Source of the DNA: Piscinibacterium candidicorallinum | GTDB lineage: Bacteria; Pseudomonadota; Gammaproteobacteria; Burkholderiales; Burkholderiaceae_C | Assembly: GCF_047549485.1 (NCBI RefSeq) | Contig: NZ_CP180191.1 | Coordinates: forward strand, 434,001-498,000 | Direction: 5' to 3' | DNA length: 64,000 bases | Part shown: piece by piece, positions 42,235 through 51,980 of the stretch | How positions within the stretch are numbered: the stretch's first letter is position 1 | How the letters are laid out: every line of letters starts with the position of its first letter | Notes under the pieces: generated by a model | Told to the model about the DNA's origin: nothing | What the model saw: the letters and a program-made list of their open reading frames with translations, nothing else | Databases searched by the model: none | Translations under genes and position numbers: made by a program

Positions 42235-43103
42235 CACTGCGTCGCTGGCCGCCGCTCCATGGCGACCAACCACACCGCTGACAGGATCACCCCCGTACCG
42301 AGTACGAAGATCGGCGTGATCCGCTCGCCCAGCAGGGCCGCGCTCCACAGCAGGCCGAAGATCGGGATCAGCATCGGCACCGTCATCGCCTTGACCGGGC
42401 CGATGCGCACCACTAGCGCCATGTAGCGCGCCGTGGCCCAGGCGGAATTGCTCACGGCAAGGATCGTCACCCACAACCAGGCCGCGGTCGAAGGCCATTG
42501 CGTCGGCAGAAAGAACAGCGCCGGTACCAGCAGCACCAGGCTCGCTGCACTCAGCATGGCGAAGGTGAGGGTGAGCGAGTTGACATGGCTGGCGTGCCGC
42601 TTGGTCAGCAGCTGCGCGAGCGCAAAGCACAGACAGGCGCCCAGACCGGCAGCCACCGCACCCGCCACCTGCGCGCTCATCGCCACCGGGCCCAGGCCGA
42701 CCAGCAAGCCCACTCCCGTCACGCCCAGCACCACGCCGGCACCGCGCCGCGCAGTGAGCCGCTCGCGCAGCAGCCATACGGCCAAGAGCGCGCCGAATAC
42801 CGGCACCGTGGCATTGATCACGGCCGGATAGCTCGCCGGCAGGATGGTCGTGGCCCAGGCAAAGAGCACAAAGGGCAGTGCGTTGCCGATCACACCCAGA
42901 CCACCTGCCAGCGCAGCGTCTTCGCGCGCCAGCCGGCGCCGCTGAAACGCCAGCAGCACGGCCAGCGCCAGCGCACCGAGCGCACAGCGCACGAAGTTCA
43001 GCGGCAGCACGCCGAACTCCGGCACCGTCATGCGGATCAGCGGGAATGACGCACCCCACACGGCAGCCAGCAGCAGGATTTCGGCCAGGGTTTTGAGCGG
43101 CAT
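42234..43103 (-). CDS. EamA/DMT-family transporter
   Basis: A 289-residue inner-membrane permease with ten predicted helices in two EamA repeats, each of about 130 residues, with Trp-Gly-Ala-Ser-Phe-Pro near the start and Ala-Glu/Gly-Glu-Arg motifs closing each repeat. The open frame extends 100 codons upstream into low-complexity sequence that overlaps the divergent kinase promoter; ATG 43103 is preferred. Family members export amino acids or metabolites; the substrate is unknown. Confidence 0.88.
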   Translation of the reverse strand: MPLKTLAEILLLAAVWGASFPLIRMTVPEFGVLPLNFVRCALGALALAVLLAFQRRRLAREDAALAGGLGVIGNALPFVLFAWATTILPASYPAVINATVPVFGALLAVWLLRERLTARRGAGVVLGVTGVGLLVGLGPVAMSAQVAGAVAAGLGACLCFALAQLLTKRHASHVNSLTLTFAMLSAASLVLLVPALFFLPTQWPSTAAWLWVTILAVSNSAWATARYMALVVRIGPVKAMTVPMLIPIFGLLWSAALLGERITPIFVLGTGVILSAVWLVAMERRPATQ

Positions 43104-43305
43104 GCGGTCGGTCGGCAGACCCTCGCGTGAGGGCCTCGGTGGTGCGGGGCAAGAGGGCGCTGAACGGCGCTTGCGTGAGCGCACCGCAGCCCGTTCGCAA
43201 GCGCAGCCGAGCGTACACTCGACCGCACTTGATCCGCGCCACGCGCGATCGAATCGGTCTGCTGCGCCAAGCAGCACAGAAGAACCTGCACCCTCGCGCG
43301 AGCCC

Positions 43306-46300
43306 GTGAACCAGCCCACCGAGCTGCATGCCGCACAGATTGCCGTGACCCAGCGGGCGCTGCGCCTGTTTGCACCGCTGTATGGGCCGCTGCCCGTGGC
43401 CATCGCAGTGCTCGACGCGACTCAGCGCCCCTGCTTTGCCAACGATGCTGCGCGCCGGCTCGCCTCGGCACCGGACATGGACGCCACCGCGCACGACTGG
43501 GTGCTGCGCATCGTGGCGGCGCGCACGCAGCTCGCGCCGAGCGCGCCGTTGCTGATGGCCGAACAGCGCTGGGAGGTCCGGCTGGGCGACGCCGATCGCC
43601 GGCAGGATCTTGCGGTGCAGCTGCGCGAAATCGAGATCGACGGGCTGCTCTGGAGCGTGCTGACGATCGAGGATCGCTCCACCGACCGGGACTTCCAGCG
43701 CGAGATACAGCGCCTGACCTCGTATCGCGGTGTGCTGCTGGCCGCCAGCCGCGTTGGGGTGGCGCACGTGATCGGCGAACAGATCGTCGAGGCCAATACC
43801 GAATTGGCGAACATGCTGGGTTACGAAAGCGGGGCGCTGGCGGGGCGAGGCGTGCCCGCGCTGTTTGCCAGTGACCGTGCCTGGCGGCGCATCCAGGACC
43901 GCTCGATCCGTGCGCTCGCGCATGACAGCGTGTTCACGCAGCAGTGCGCCCTGCGCACCCATGATGGGCGCGAGCTGCCTGCGCTGGTGCACGTCGGGCG
44001 CATGGATGCCCGAGACCCGGAGCAGGGCCTGCTGATCACCGCAGAGGATGTGACACGGCACAAGGCGACGACACGGCTTCTGGACCAGGCTTCCACCGAG
44101 CTTGCAGCGATTTTCTCGAACTCGGCGATCGGCATCGTGCACATGGTGCGCGACGCCAGTGGTACCCATTCGCGTGCCGTGCGTGTGAACCGGCAGATGG
44201 AGCTCATGCTTGGTGCCGGTCGTGATGAACTGATGGGCACTGCGGCCGATGCGTGGATGGACGCCGAACAGGCCCAGATCCTTCGCGAGGCGGCCGGGCG
44301 CGCCATCGCACTGGGCGAGCACTTCAAGGTCAAGGTACGGCTGCGTCGACTGGACGGCACAGCCTTGGACTGCCTGTCGCACGGTGGACTGATCCACCGG
44401 GAGCGGCCCGAAGACGGCATTCTCGTGGCGTTTCTCGACATCTCGGAACAGGCGCGTGCGGAGGCGCAACTGGCCGAGGCCGAGCGGCGATTCGCCTTCT
44501 TTGCCAACAACACCGATCTGGGGATCACCATCCACGAGGCGGGCAGCGGGCGCATCGTGCTGGCCAACCCTGGCTATGAGCGTCTGGTGGGTGTGGACCA
44601 GGCGCGGCTTGAGGCGCAGCCCCGACTGCTGCGCAGTCGCGTGCATCCGGACGATCTTGCAGAGTTCGATGCCTTGCAGGACGCCATCGCTCAGGCCCGC
44701 GCAGACACGCGTGCGTACCGGCTGATCGATCTGGAAGGCCAGCAGCGCTGGGTGTCCACACGGATCGAGGCCACCCGCTTGCCCGACGGGCGCACTTTTG
44801 CCTATGCCATGAGCTCGGATGTCACGACCCAGAAGGCCCGGCAGGAGCAGCTCTCGCAGACGATTGCCGAGCAGGAGCAGCTCTTCAAGGCCGCCAACGT
44901 GGGCATCGTGTTCGTCAAGGCGGGCCGCATTGCACGCGCCAACCCGGCCTTCGAACAGATGCTGCGGGCTGCGCCAGGGGGGCTGATCGGCCAGTCTTTC
45001 GGCGACATCTTCCCCGAGGCGGTGGTATTCAGCCTGCGCCCGGATGGACCGTATCCGGTCCTTGATGAGGGCAATGTCTATACCGTCGAGGTGCAGCTCA
45101 AGCGCACGGATGCCTCGACCTTCTGGGGCGATGTGAGCGGCCGCGCACTGGATGCCGGCAATCCCGCCGCCGGCTACCTGTTCTGCTGCCTGGATGTCGA
45201 TGAACGTCACCGCAGCGAGGAGCGGCTGCGCGAAACCACCGCCTTTCTGGATCTGGTGCTCGACAACATGCCCATGCTGATCTCGGTACGAGATGCGGAA
45301 ACATCTCGTCTGCTGCGCATGAATCCTGCTGCAGCGGACGTGTTCACACCGCTTCAGACCGAAGCACTCCCAATGCCCGATGCCACAGCGCTGGCTACCG
45401 CCCGCTTGCCGGAGCCGCCGCTCAGGGCGACCGGTGTGCCTGTTGCAGCGCCGCCCGGCACGCTCATGCAGCGCATCCTGGAGGCCGACCGTCGGGTGAT
45501 GCGCGACTCCGTCGTGGTGGACGACGAGGGTGAAGTGAGCGCACCCAACGGGGGCGGCACACGCACATTCCGTACTCGTACGCTGCCGGTGTTCAACAGC
45601 TTGGGTCAATGCAAGTACCTGCTGAGCCTGTCCGAGGACATCACGGAACGCAAGCAGGCTGAGCTTGCACTGCGCGAGAGCGAGGCCCGCTTCCGCCAGT
45701 TTGCCGAGCAGACCGACCAGCTCATCTACATCTATGACCAGGCCGCGGGTGAGCTTCTGTATCACAACGACCGGCTCGAGGAAGTGCTCGGGCTGTCGAC
45801 CGAGCGCGTGCTGAGCGAGCGCCTCAGTGGCTACGAGAATGTCATCGATGCGCATCAGGATCGCGTCGCTGCCATGCAGGCTGTGGATCTTCGGCACGAA
45901 CGCACGGACGTGGAGCTGTCCATCGGCCACCCGCGCAAGGGCGAGCGGGTGCTGCGCTGGCTGCGCTTCGCAGTCACGCTGGCCAGCGGCTCACTGCGCG
46001 TGTTCGGCATGGTGGAAGACGTCACCGAGCTCAAGCAGGTGGAGGCGCAGCGCCTTGAGGAAGCGCTGCGTCAGCGCGACCTGCTGATCCGCGAAGTGCA
46101 CCATCGCATCAAGAACAACCTGCAGGGCGTTGCCGGCCTCATGCAGCAGATCGCACTGCAAAAGCCGCACCTGCGCGACGACTTCACCGATCTGGCAGCC
46201 AAGGTGCAGGCCATCGCGCAGGTTCATGGCATCCAGATGGACCGATCTGGCATGTTCGACTACCTGGTCGTGGCGCGCGCCATCCTCGGGGGCGTGGAGC

Positions 46301-46722
46301 GCATGTATGGCGGGCGCCTGGACATGCGGATCGACGCGGCGCTGTCCGGGTGGATGCTGCCCGAGCAGGAGTCGGTGCCGATATCGCTGGCGATCAACGA
46401 ACTGGCAAGCAACGCGGTTCGGCACCGCGATGGCAAGGTGCAGGGCATCCCGGTGGTGGACCTGGTGGCCGATCGACTTGGTGAGCAGCAGGCGGTTCGT
46501 CTGCACATCCGCAATGCCGGGCGCCTGCCTCAAGGATTTGACTTTCAGTCCCTGCCCCCGGGTGTCACGGGACTGTCACTGCTCAAGGCCCTGCTGCCGC
46601 GCCGCGGCTGCCAGATCCGCTTTGGTGAGCGTGTAGACGACGCAAACCAGGCCTGGGTCGAGGTTGATCTCGTTCTGGCGCCACCGGCGTTGCGCAGCCC
46701 CGCAATGCACGCGGCGGTCTGA
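43306..46722 (+). CDS. Multi-PAS sensor histidine kinase of the HisKA_2 (HWE-like) class
   Basis: About 1138 residues and no transmembrane helix, so a cytoplasmic sensor. Five or six PAS/PAC modules are strung through residues 30-910. The phosphoacceptor region Arg-Glu-Val-His-His-Arg-Ile-Lys-Asn-Asn-Leu-Gln (His932/His933) is HisKA_2, followed by an ATPase domain with Asn-Glu-Leu-Ala-Ser-Asn-Ala and a divergent G-box. GTG 43306 is chosen because the frame upstream is low-complexity and antisense to the EamA gene. The next gene encodes an ANTAR regulator, the usual partner class for HisKA_2 kinases such as PdtaS. Confidence 0.85.
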   Translation: MNQPTELHAAQIAVTQRALRLFAPLYGPLPVAIAVLDATQRPCFANDAARRLASAPDMDATAHDWVLRIVAARTQLAPSAPLLMAEQRWEVRLGDADRRQDLAVQLREIEIDGLLWSVLTIEDRSTDRDFQREIQRLTSYRGVLLAASRVGVAHVIGEQIVEANTELANMLGYESGALAGRGVPALFASDRAWRRIQDRSIRALAHDSVFTQQCALRTHDGRELPALVHVGRMDARDPEQGLLITAEDVTRHKATTRLLDQASTELAAIFSNSAIGIVHMVRDASGTHSRAVRVNRQMELMLGAGRDELMGTAADAWMDAEQAQILREAAGRAIALGEHFKVKVRLRRLDGTALDCLSHGGLIHRERPEDGILVAFLDISEQARAEAQLAEAERRFAFFANNTDLGITIHEAGSGRIVLANPGYERLVGVDQARLEAQPRLLRSRVHPDDLAEFDALQDAIAQARADTRAYRLIDLEGQQRWVSTRIEATRLPDGRTFAYAMSSDVTTQKARQEQLSQTIAEQEQLFKAANVGIVFVKAGRIARANPAFEQMLRAAPGGLIGQSFGDIFPEAVVFSLRPDGPYPVLDEGNVYTVEVQLKRTDASTFWGDVSGRALDAGNPAAGYLFCCLDVDERHRSEERLRETTAFLDLVLDNMPMLISVRDAETSRLLRMNPAAADVFTPLQTEALPMPDATALATARLPEPPLRATGVPVAAPPGTLMQRILEADRRVMRDSVVVDDEGEVSAPNGGGTRTFRTRTLPVFNSLGQCKYLLSLSEDITERKQAELALRESEARFRQFAEQTDQLIYIYDQAAGELLYHNDRLEEVLGLSTERVLSERLSGYENVIDAHQDRVAAMQAVDLRHERTDVELSIGHPRKGERVLRWLRFAVTLASGSLRVFGMVEDVTELKQVEAQRLEEALRQRDLLIREVHHRIKNNLQGVAGLMQQIALQKPHLRDDFTDLAAKVQAIAQVHGIQMDRSGMFDYLVVARAILGGVERMYGGRLDMRIDAALSGWMLPEQESVPISLAINELASNAVRHRDGKVQGIPVVDLVADRLGEQQAVRLHIRNAGRLPQGFDFQSLPPGVTGLSLLKALLPRRGCQIRFGERVDDANQAWVEVDLVLAPPALRSPAMHAAV

Positions 46723-46834
46723 AGTGTTAGGCACCGTTTCCCGTCCTTTTCGAGGCAACCCGATTTCGGGGTGCGCCTATATCATCAGTGCTTGTTTGCC
46801 CGGCATCCGGCCCGGCGGCCCACAGTTCTAGCGC

Positions 46835-47413
46835 ATGAGTACCCCCAACACCGCCCCCACCGTTCTGGTTGTCGACGACGATCGTCTCGTGCTGGCCACG
46901 ACCTGCAGCGGGCTGCGGCATGCCGGTATGAACGTGCTCGAAGCCGATAACGGTGACGACGCGATCCTCATGGCGCGCGAGCACCATCCAGACCTCGCGT
47001 TGCTGGACATCCGCATGAACGGCAAGGACGGCCTGTCGGTGGCGGCCTACCTGCGCGAGCACACCGGCACGCCATTCATGTTTCTGTCGGCCTTTGCCGA
47101 CCAGGAGCTCGTAAACCGCGCCAGCGAGCTCGGGGCGCTGTCCTATCTTGTCAAGCCGCTAGACATCAGCCAGGTGGTCCCTGCCGTGCGAGCGGCGCTG
47201 AGCCGCCCGAAGGCGGATGCGACAGGCAAGTCCGCCGAACCGGACGCCCAGTCCGAGTCTGTGCGCATTGCGACTGGAATTCTCATGGAGCGCTACCGCT
47301 TGCGGCGTTCGGATGCCCACGAGCGACTGCTGCGTGCAGCCGAACGCTCCGGCAAGTCGGCAGACGACTACGCTGCCAGTCTGATCGAATCGGTCGAATC
47401 CCTGGCCGAATAG
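46835..47413 (+). CDS. Response regulator with ANTAR RNA-binding domain
   Basis: A 192-residue protein: N-terminal receiver with Asp14-Asp15-Asp16 acidic pocket, phosphoacceptor Asp58 and Lys near 108, then a C-terminal ANTAR domain (about 140-190) with Ala-Thr-Gly-Ile-Leu-Met-Glu-Arg-Tyr-Arg-Leu. ANTAR proteins act by transcription antitermination on paired RNA hairpins. It is 113 bp downstream of the HisKA_2 kinase, like PdtaS/PdtaR and EutW/EutV. Its RNA targets are not apparent in this window. Confidence 0.9.
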   Translation: MSTPNTAPTVLVVDDDRLVLATTCSGLRHAGMNVLEADNGDDAILMAREHHPDLALLDIRMNGKDGLSVAAYLREHTGTPFMFLSAFADQELVNRASELGALSYLVKPLDISQVVPAVRAALSRPKADATGKSAEPDAQSESVRIATGILMERYRLRRSDAHERLLRAAERSGKSADDYAASLIESVESLAE

Positions 47414-47428
47414 TCAGTCGAGCGCGGC

Positions 47429-48781
47429 CTAATGCGTGCCGCCTTCCCATAGCGTGAAGTAGAACCGTGCCCCCTGACCGGGCGTGGACTCGGCCCAGAT
47501 CCGGCCGCCGTGGCGCTGGATGATCGAGCGCACAGTCGTCAGCCCCACTCCCGTGCCACCAAACTCGTTGGCGCTATGCAGTCGCTGGAACAAGCCAAAC
47601 AGCCGGTCCGCAAAGCGCATGTCGAAGCCCACACCGTTGTCCTCGACGACGTAGGTCAGGAGTTCGCCCTGACGCTCGGAGCGGAAGATCACCAGCGGCT
47701 CCTTGCTGCGACTGCTGTACTTCAGCGCATTGCCGACCAGATTCTCAATGGCGCGGCGCATCAGCAGCTTGTCGGCGCGCACGCGCAGACCCTCCTCGAT
47801 CTGGAAGCTGGCCTGACCATACTGGGACGCCATTTCCTCGGCGCAGGCCCGAACCAGCGCGGACAGATCGATCGATTCCGCGGCAAGCTGGCTGCGCTCG
47901 AGCTGCTCCAGTTCAAGCACCTTGTCGAGCATCAGATTCAGACGCACCGCGGCAGACGCGATCCGGTTCAGGTGGTCGCGGCCGACCTGATCGAGCTTGT
48001 CGCCGTAGTCCTCCAGAACAATGCGCGCAAAGCCATCCACCACCCGTAGCGGTGCGCGCAGGTCATGGGAAAGCGCTGCCAGCGAGGTGCTCTGATCAGT
48101 GCGGGCACGTTGCTGAGCAGACTCCAGCAACAGCACGGCCTGAGTGCGCCCAGGTAGGGGCTCCACGCGCGCCGCCATCGGAATGTCCGTGCCGTAGCGA
48201 TCCGTCAGCGCCAGGCGGCAACGCATCGGACGGCCCTCGGCCATGGCCGCATTGAGCGCGGCCTCTGTCTGATCGCAGTCCGACGGGCTGCCGGACAGCC
48301 GCAGCTTGATGGGCATGCCGGACAGGTCGGCCGAGCGCAATTCGAGCAGCTGGCACAGGGCCGAGCTCGCCTGATCAATGTGCACGGTGCCAGCCTGTAC
48401 TGATGCCACCAGGACCGGTCCGCTCGCATGGGCAAGCAGGAGGTCAATGAGCGGATCACTATCTGCCGCTCCCGGTTGTGCATCTCCGCTCTCTCGGCGC
48501 CGGTCTTGGGCAACCCCTTGCGGCAAGCGCGCCGCAGTACCGGCGGGTGCGCCCGGCCCTGGGGCGACCCTGCGACTACGCGCCCAGAATACGCCTGTAG
48601 CCATACCGATGGCCAGTGCTGCCCCTGCGGCCAGCCAGAGCAGGACGCCGCTGGATTCACCGGTGGCAGCCTGCGCGCTTGAACAGGCGCACACCATCAG
48701 TACACCCGGTGGCACTGACCGAAGCGTGAAACGGCGCCACGCGCCGGCGCGCTTCAGGTGAGCCTTGGGATGGGCATGCAT
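47429..48781 (-). CDS. Membrane-bound sensor histidine kinase
   Basis: A 450-residue kinase. An N-terminal hydrophobic stretch (about 22-40) and a second helix (about 45-66) anchor it, a PAS-like region covers about 110-225, the HisKA phosphoacceptor is His239 in Leu-Ser-His-Asp-Leu-Arg-Ala-Pro-Leu, and the ATPase has Asn-Ala-Leu-Lys-Tyr-Ser, Asp-Asn-Gly-Val-Gly-Phe and Gly-Gly-Thr-Gly-Val-Gly-Leu. No regulator gene is adjacent on the same strand, so it is an orphan converging on the ANTAR regulator. The phytochrome-like Ala-Pro-Leu-Arg HisKA subtype is common in betaproteobacteria. Confidence 0.87.
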   Translation of the reverse strand: MHAHPKAHLKRAGAWRRFTLRSVPPGVLMVCACSSAQAATGESSGVLLWLAAGAALAIGMATGVFWARSRRVAPGPGAPAGTAARLPQGVAQDRRRESGDAQPGAADSDPLIDLLLAHASGPVLVASVQAGTVHIDQASSALCQLLELRSADLSGMPIKLRLSGSPSDCDQTEAALNAAMAEGRPMRCRLALTDRYGTDIPMAARVEPLPGRTQAVLLLESAQQRARTDQSTSLAALSHDLRAPLRVVDGFARIVLEDYGDKLDQVGRDHLNRIASAAVRLNLMLDKVLELEQLERSQLAAESIDLSALVRACAEEMASQYGQASFQIEEGLRVRADKLLMRRAIENLVGNALKYSSRSKEPLVIFRSERQGELLTYVVEDNGVGFDMRFADRLFGLFQRLHSANEFGGTGVGLTTVRSIIQRHGGRIWAESTPGQGARFYFTLWEGGTH

Positions 48782-48962
48782 GTCCGGATTTCATCATGGA
48801 TGCGCAAGTTGCAAAACGCGCGCGGAACCGGGTCGCGCGGACGTCGAGACGCCGAACAGGCTCGCATTTAGCGGTCTTCTTACGCATTCATCGTCTCAAG
48901 CAGAACCGGCAAGCTGCCGAAACAGCAGATGAGCCGAGCACGCGTGCCGGCTGACTGCCCAA

Positions 48963-51900
48963 ATGCCCAAGCCCCCGACCCTGCTCCCCCTGTCGATGCT
49001 CGCGATTTCTGCGCCCAACCTGGCGCAAGCCGCAGCTGCAGACGCGCAAGATGGCCCCCCGACGCTGGGTCTGCTGGCATTTGTCTTGCTGTTCGTGATT
49101 GCAGCCTCGGTGACGTGGATCGTCAGATTGCGCCGTGAGCTCGAATGCGCCCGAGCAGAGCGCGCAACGGCCCTGGCGGAGGCTGCGCGTCTGAATCGCG
49201 TGATGGACTGTCTGCCGACTCCTCTGTTCATCAAGTCTGCGAGTACCCGTGCGGTGACTTATGTGAACCGCGCTGCGCTGGCGATCGCCGCCAAGGATCG
49301 GCAGGCATTCATCGGTCGATCAGCGCGCGATATCTGGGCACCCGCCTACGCGACGCGCCTGGAGGCGGGCGACGAGTTGCTCATCAGCGGTGGCCGCGAC
49401 ATCATCACCGACGAATTCTCGATCGAGCTGTCCGGAAAGCTGCGCGAGCTACGCACCATCAAGGGTGTGATCCGAGACGGTGCAACTGGCGAAGCACTGG
49501 AAATCATCGGCTTGGCCGTCGACAACACCGAAGCCGCCGCCGCCGCGCGGGTCGCTGAGCGCAGCGTGGCGTACCTGCGCCGTTTTGCCGAGTCCATCGA
49601 CGAGTACATCTTCATCGCGACGCATGATCGCTCGCGATACCACTATGTTTCACCGCAATTCGAGCGGGTCATGGGGTTGCCCGCACCCAGCTCACCGCGT
49701 GACATCGAACTCATCCTCTCGCGCGTTCATCCGGACGACCAGCCGCTCGTGGCCAGCCGCCTGTCGCTGGAGATCGAAAGCGGCCAGGTGGACATCAAGT
49801 TCCGCTTTGATCATCCGGAGCGAGGGCTGCGCTGGCTTCGTCTGCGCACGTGGAGGCTGCGTGTACCGGGCGAGGAGGCGCTGGTACAGGGCATGTGCGG
49901 CGACATCACTGAGGAGTACGAACGGCAGCTGCTCCTGCAACGCGCAAAGGATGAGGCTGAAGCAGGCAGCCGTGCCAAGAGTCAATTCCTGGCCAATATG
50001 AGCCATGAGATCCGCACGCCGATGAACGGCGTGCTGGGCATGACGGAAGTGTTGCTGGGCACGAACCTCGATCCCAGCCAGCGCCGCCATACGGAAACCA
50101 TCTATCGCTCGGCAGAAAGCCTGCTGGATACCATCAATGACATCCTCGACTTTTCGAAGATCGAGGCGGGCCACCTGGATCTGAGCAGTGAAGTCTTCAC
50201 GCTGCGTACCGTGGTGGAAGACTTGTTCGAGCTGCTCGCACCACGCGCGCACACCAAGCGGATCGAGCTTGCCCACCGTATTGACAACGACATCCCGGCG
50301 CAACTCATCGGCGACCCGCATCGCCTGCGCCAGGTGATCACCAATCTGGTTGGCAACGCAATCAAGTTCACGGACCGCGGTGAGGTCGTGCTCCACGCCC
50401 GGATGGACCGGATGCTGCCCGACGGTCGGGTCCAGGTTGTCATCTCGGTGATCGACACCGGCATGGGTATCGAGCCGCAGATTCAGGGCAGTCTGTTCCA
50501 GCCGTTCACGCAAGGCAACAGCACCATGTCACGGCGCTTTGGCGGTACGGGCCTCGGCTTGGCTATCTCACGCGAGATTGCGGTGCGCATGGGTGGAGAT
50601 CTGCGCCTCGCCGCCAGCACACCGGGCAAGGGCAGCGTGTTCGAGCTTGCACTGCCGCTGGCCATTGCACCGGCGCTGGCCGATGAGCTTGACGCGGTGC
50701 ATGCGCGACTGGTTGGCCTGCGGGTGCTGATCGTTGAAGACAACCCGACCAATCGATTGATCCTGGAGAACCAGCTGGCGCAGTGGGGCATTTCAAGCGT
50801 CAGCGCCATTGACGGGCAGCAGGGCCTGGACGCCATGGAGACCGCGGCGCAGCGCGGGCAGCGCTTCGACCTCGTGCTGGCCGACCGGCAGATGCCGGTG
50901 ATGGACGGCCTCGAGATGACCCGCGAAATGCGGCGGCGCCCCCACCTGCGCGACACCATGCTGGCGATGCTCACCTCTACCGATGGCGTCGAGGGTGCGG
51001 CGGCCGCCAAGGACGCCGGCGCCAACGGCTACCTGCCCAAACCGGTGCGCCAGCAGGAACTGCTGAATCTGCTGCTGGAGCTGGTGAGCACGCCTGAGCA
51101 GCTCAATGACGCTCGGAGCAAGAGCAGCGCACGTTTCAAGGGGCGCGTCCTGCTTGTTGAAGACAATCCCGTGAACCAGGAAGTCGTTCGCGCCATGATC
51201 GAGCCACTGGGCTGCACGTTGCGCATCGCCCACGACGGGCTGGACGGGCTGATGGCGCTGATGGATGAGCGCTTCGATCTCGTGCTGATGGACTGCCAGA
51301 TGCCGATCATGGATGGTTACACCGCGGTGGCGCACTTCCGCTCCGGGCAGTATCAGGGCGACCACTTCGTCTCGCCACCCAACACGCCGGTGGTCGCCGT
51401 GACGGCGCACGCCATGGAGGCTGAAGCCCAGCGCTGCCTCGCCGTCGGGTTCGACAGCTATCTGGCAAAGCCCTTCAAGACGCGGGACATTCGTGCCCTG
51501 CTCGAAACCTGGATCGGCCTGCCGCAGGAGTTGGTTTCCGATGCCGTCGATCCGGCCATGCTCGGTGCGAAAGAGCTCGCTACCGCTGCTGACCTGGGCC
51601 CGGCCTCAAAGGCAAGCTCAGACGAGCTGGATGGCACAGTCATCCAGCAGCTGCGGGACATGGAGAAGATGGGCGCGCCGGGGCTGCTCCGGCAGATCCA
51701 CTCGACCTTCCGCAGCTCGTCGCTGGACCTGATCGAACGCCTGCTTCAGTCGGCACGAATGGCAGACGCCGCGCAGGTTCGCTTCGCGGCGCACACCCTG
51801 AAGTCGGCGAGCGCCAATGTCGGTGCCATGGGCTTGTCCCGCCTGTGCGCCCAGATCGAGCGTGATGCCAGCGAAGGGCGCACTGAAGGTTTGCTGAAGG

Positions 51901-51980
51901 CTGCCGAAAATGCCACAGAGGTTCACGCCCGCGTTCTGGCGTGCTGGGAAGATCTGATCGAGGGTGAGTGTCATGTCTGA
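48963..51980 (+). CDS. Hybrid sensor kinase (PAS-PAS-HisKA-HATPase-REC-REC-Hpt)
   Basis: A 1005-residue membrane kinase with a signal-like N-terminus and a transmembrane helix near 34-54. PAS domains lie about 78-200 and 205-325, HisKA His near 349 in Met-Ser-His-Glu-Ile-Arg-Thr-Pro-Met-Asn, HATPase to about 570, receiver 1 about 585-705 (Leu-Ala-Asp-Arg-Gln-Met-Pro), receiver 2 about 725-860 (Leu-Met-Asp-Cys-Gln-Met-Pro), and a C-terminal Hpt with His-Thr-Leu-Lys-Ser-Ala. This is a full BarA/ArcB-style phosphorelay in one chain. It overlaps the next gene by 8 bp, so output probably passes to that REC-GGDEF-EAL protein. Confidence 0.93.
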   Translation: MPKPPTLLPLSMLAISAPNLAQAAAADAQDGPPTLGLLAFVLLFVIAASVTWIVRLRRELECARAERATALAEAARLNRVMDCLPTPLFIKSASTRAVTYVNRAALAIAAKDRQAFIGRSARDIWAPAYATRLEAGDELLISGGRDIITDEFSIELSGKLRELRTIKGVIRDGATGEALEIIGLAVDNTEAAAAARVAERSVAYLRRFAESIDEYIFIATHDRSRYHYVSPQFERVMGLPAPSSPRDIELILSRVHPDDQPLVASRLSLEIESGQVDIKFRFDHPERGLRWLRLRTWRLRVPGEEALVQGMCGDITEEYERQLLLQRAKDEAEAGSRAKSQFLANMSHEIRTPMNGVLGMTEVLLGTNLDPSQRRHTETIYRSAESLLDTINDILDFSKIEAGHLDLSSEVFTLRTVVEDLFELLAPRAHTKRIELAHRIDNDIPAQLIGDPHRLRQVITNLVGNAIKFTDRGEVVLHARMDRMLPDGRVQVVISVIDTGMGIEPQIQGSLFQPFTQGNSTMSRRFGGTGLGLAISREIAVRMGGDLRLAASTPGKGSVFELALPLAIAPALADELDAVHARLVGLRVLIVEDNPTNRLILENQLAQWGISSVSAIDGQQGLDAMETAAQRGQRFDLVLADRQMPVMDGLEMTREMRRRPHLRDTMLAMLTSTDGVEGAAAAKDAGANGYLPKPVRQQELLNLLLELVSTPEQLNDARSKSSARFKGRVLLVEDNPVNQEVVRAMIEPLGCTLRIAHDGLDGLMALMDERFDLVLMDCQMPIMDGYTAVAHFRSGQYQGDHFVSPPNTPVVAVTAHAMEAEAQRCLAVGFDSYLAKPFKTRDIRALLETWIGLPQELVSDAVDPAMLGAKELATAADLGPASKASSDELDGTVIQQLRDMEKMGAPGLLRQIHSTFRSSSLDLIERLLQSARMADAAQVRFAAHTLKSASANVGAMGLSRLCAQIERDASEGRTEGLLKAAENATEVHARVLACWEDLIEGECHV

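Noticed and set aside
42223..45930. A 1235-codon open frame on the minus strand opposite the multi-PAS kinase
   Set aside because: It is a GC-driven antisense shadow: no family features, His/Arg/Gly-rich composition, and it runs through the opposite-strand kinase with clear PAS and HisKA_2 motifs.
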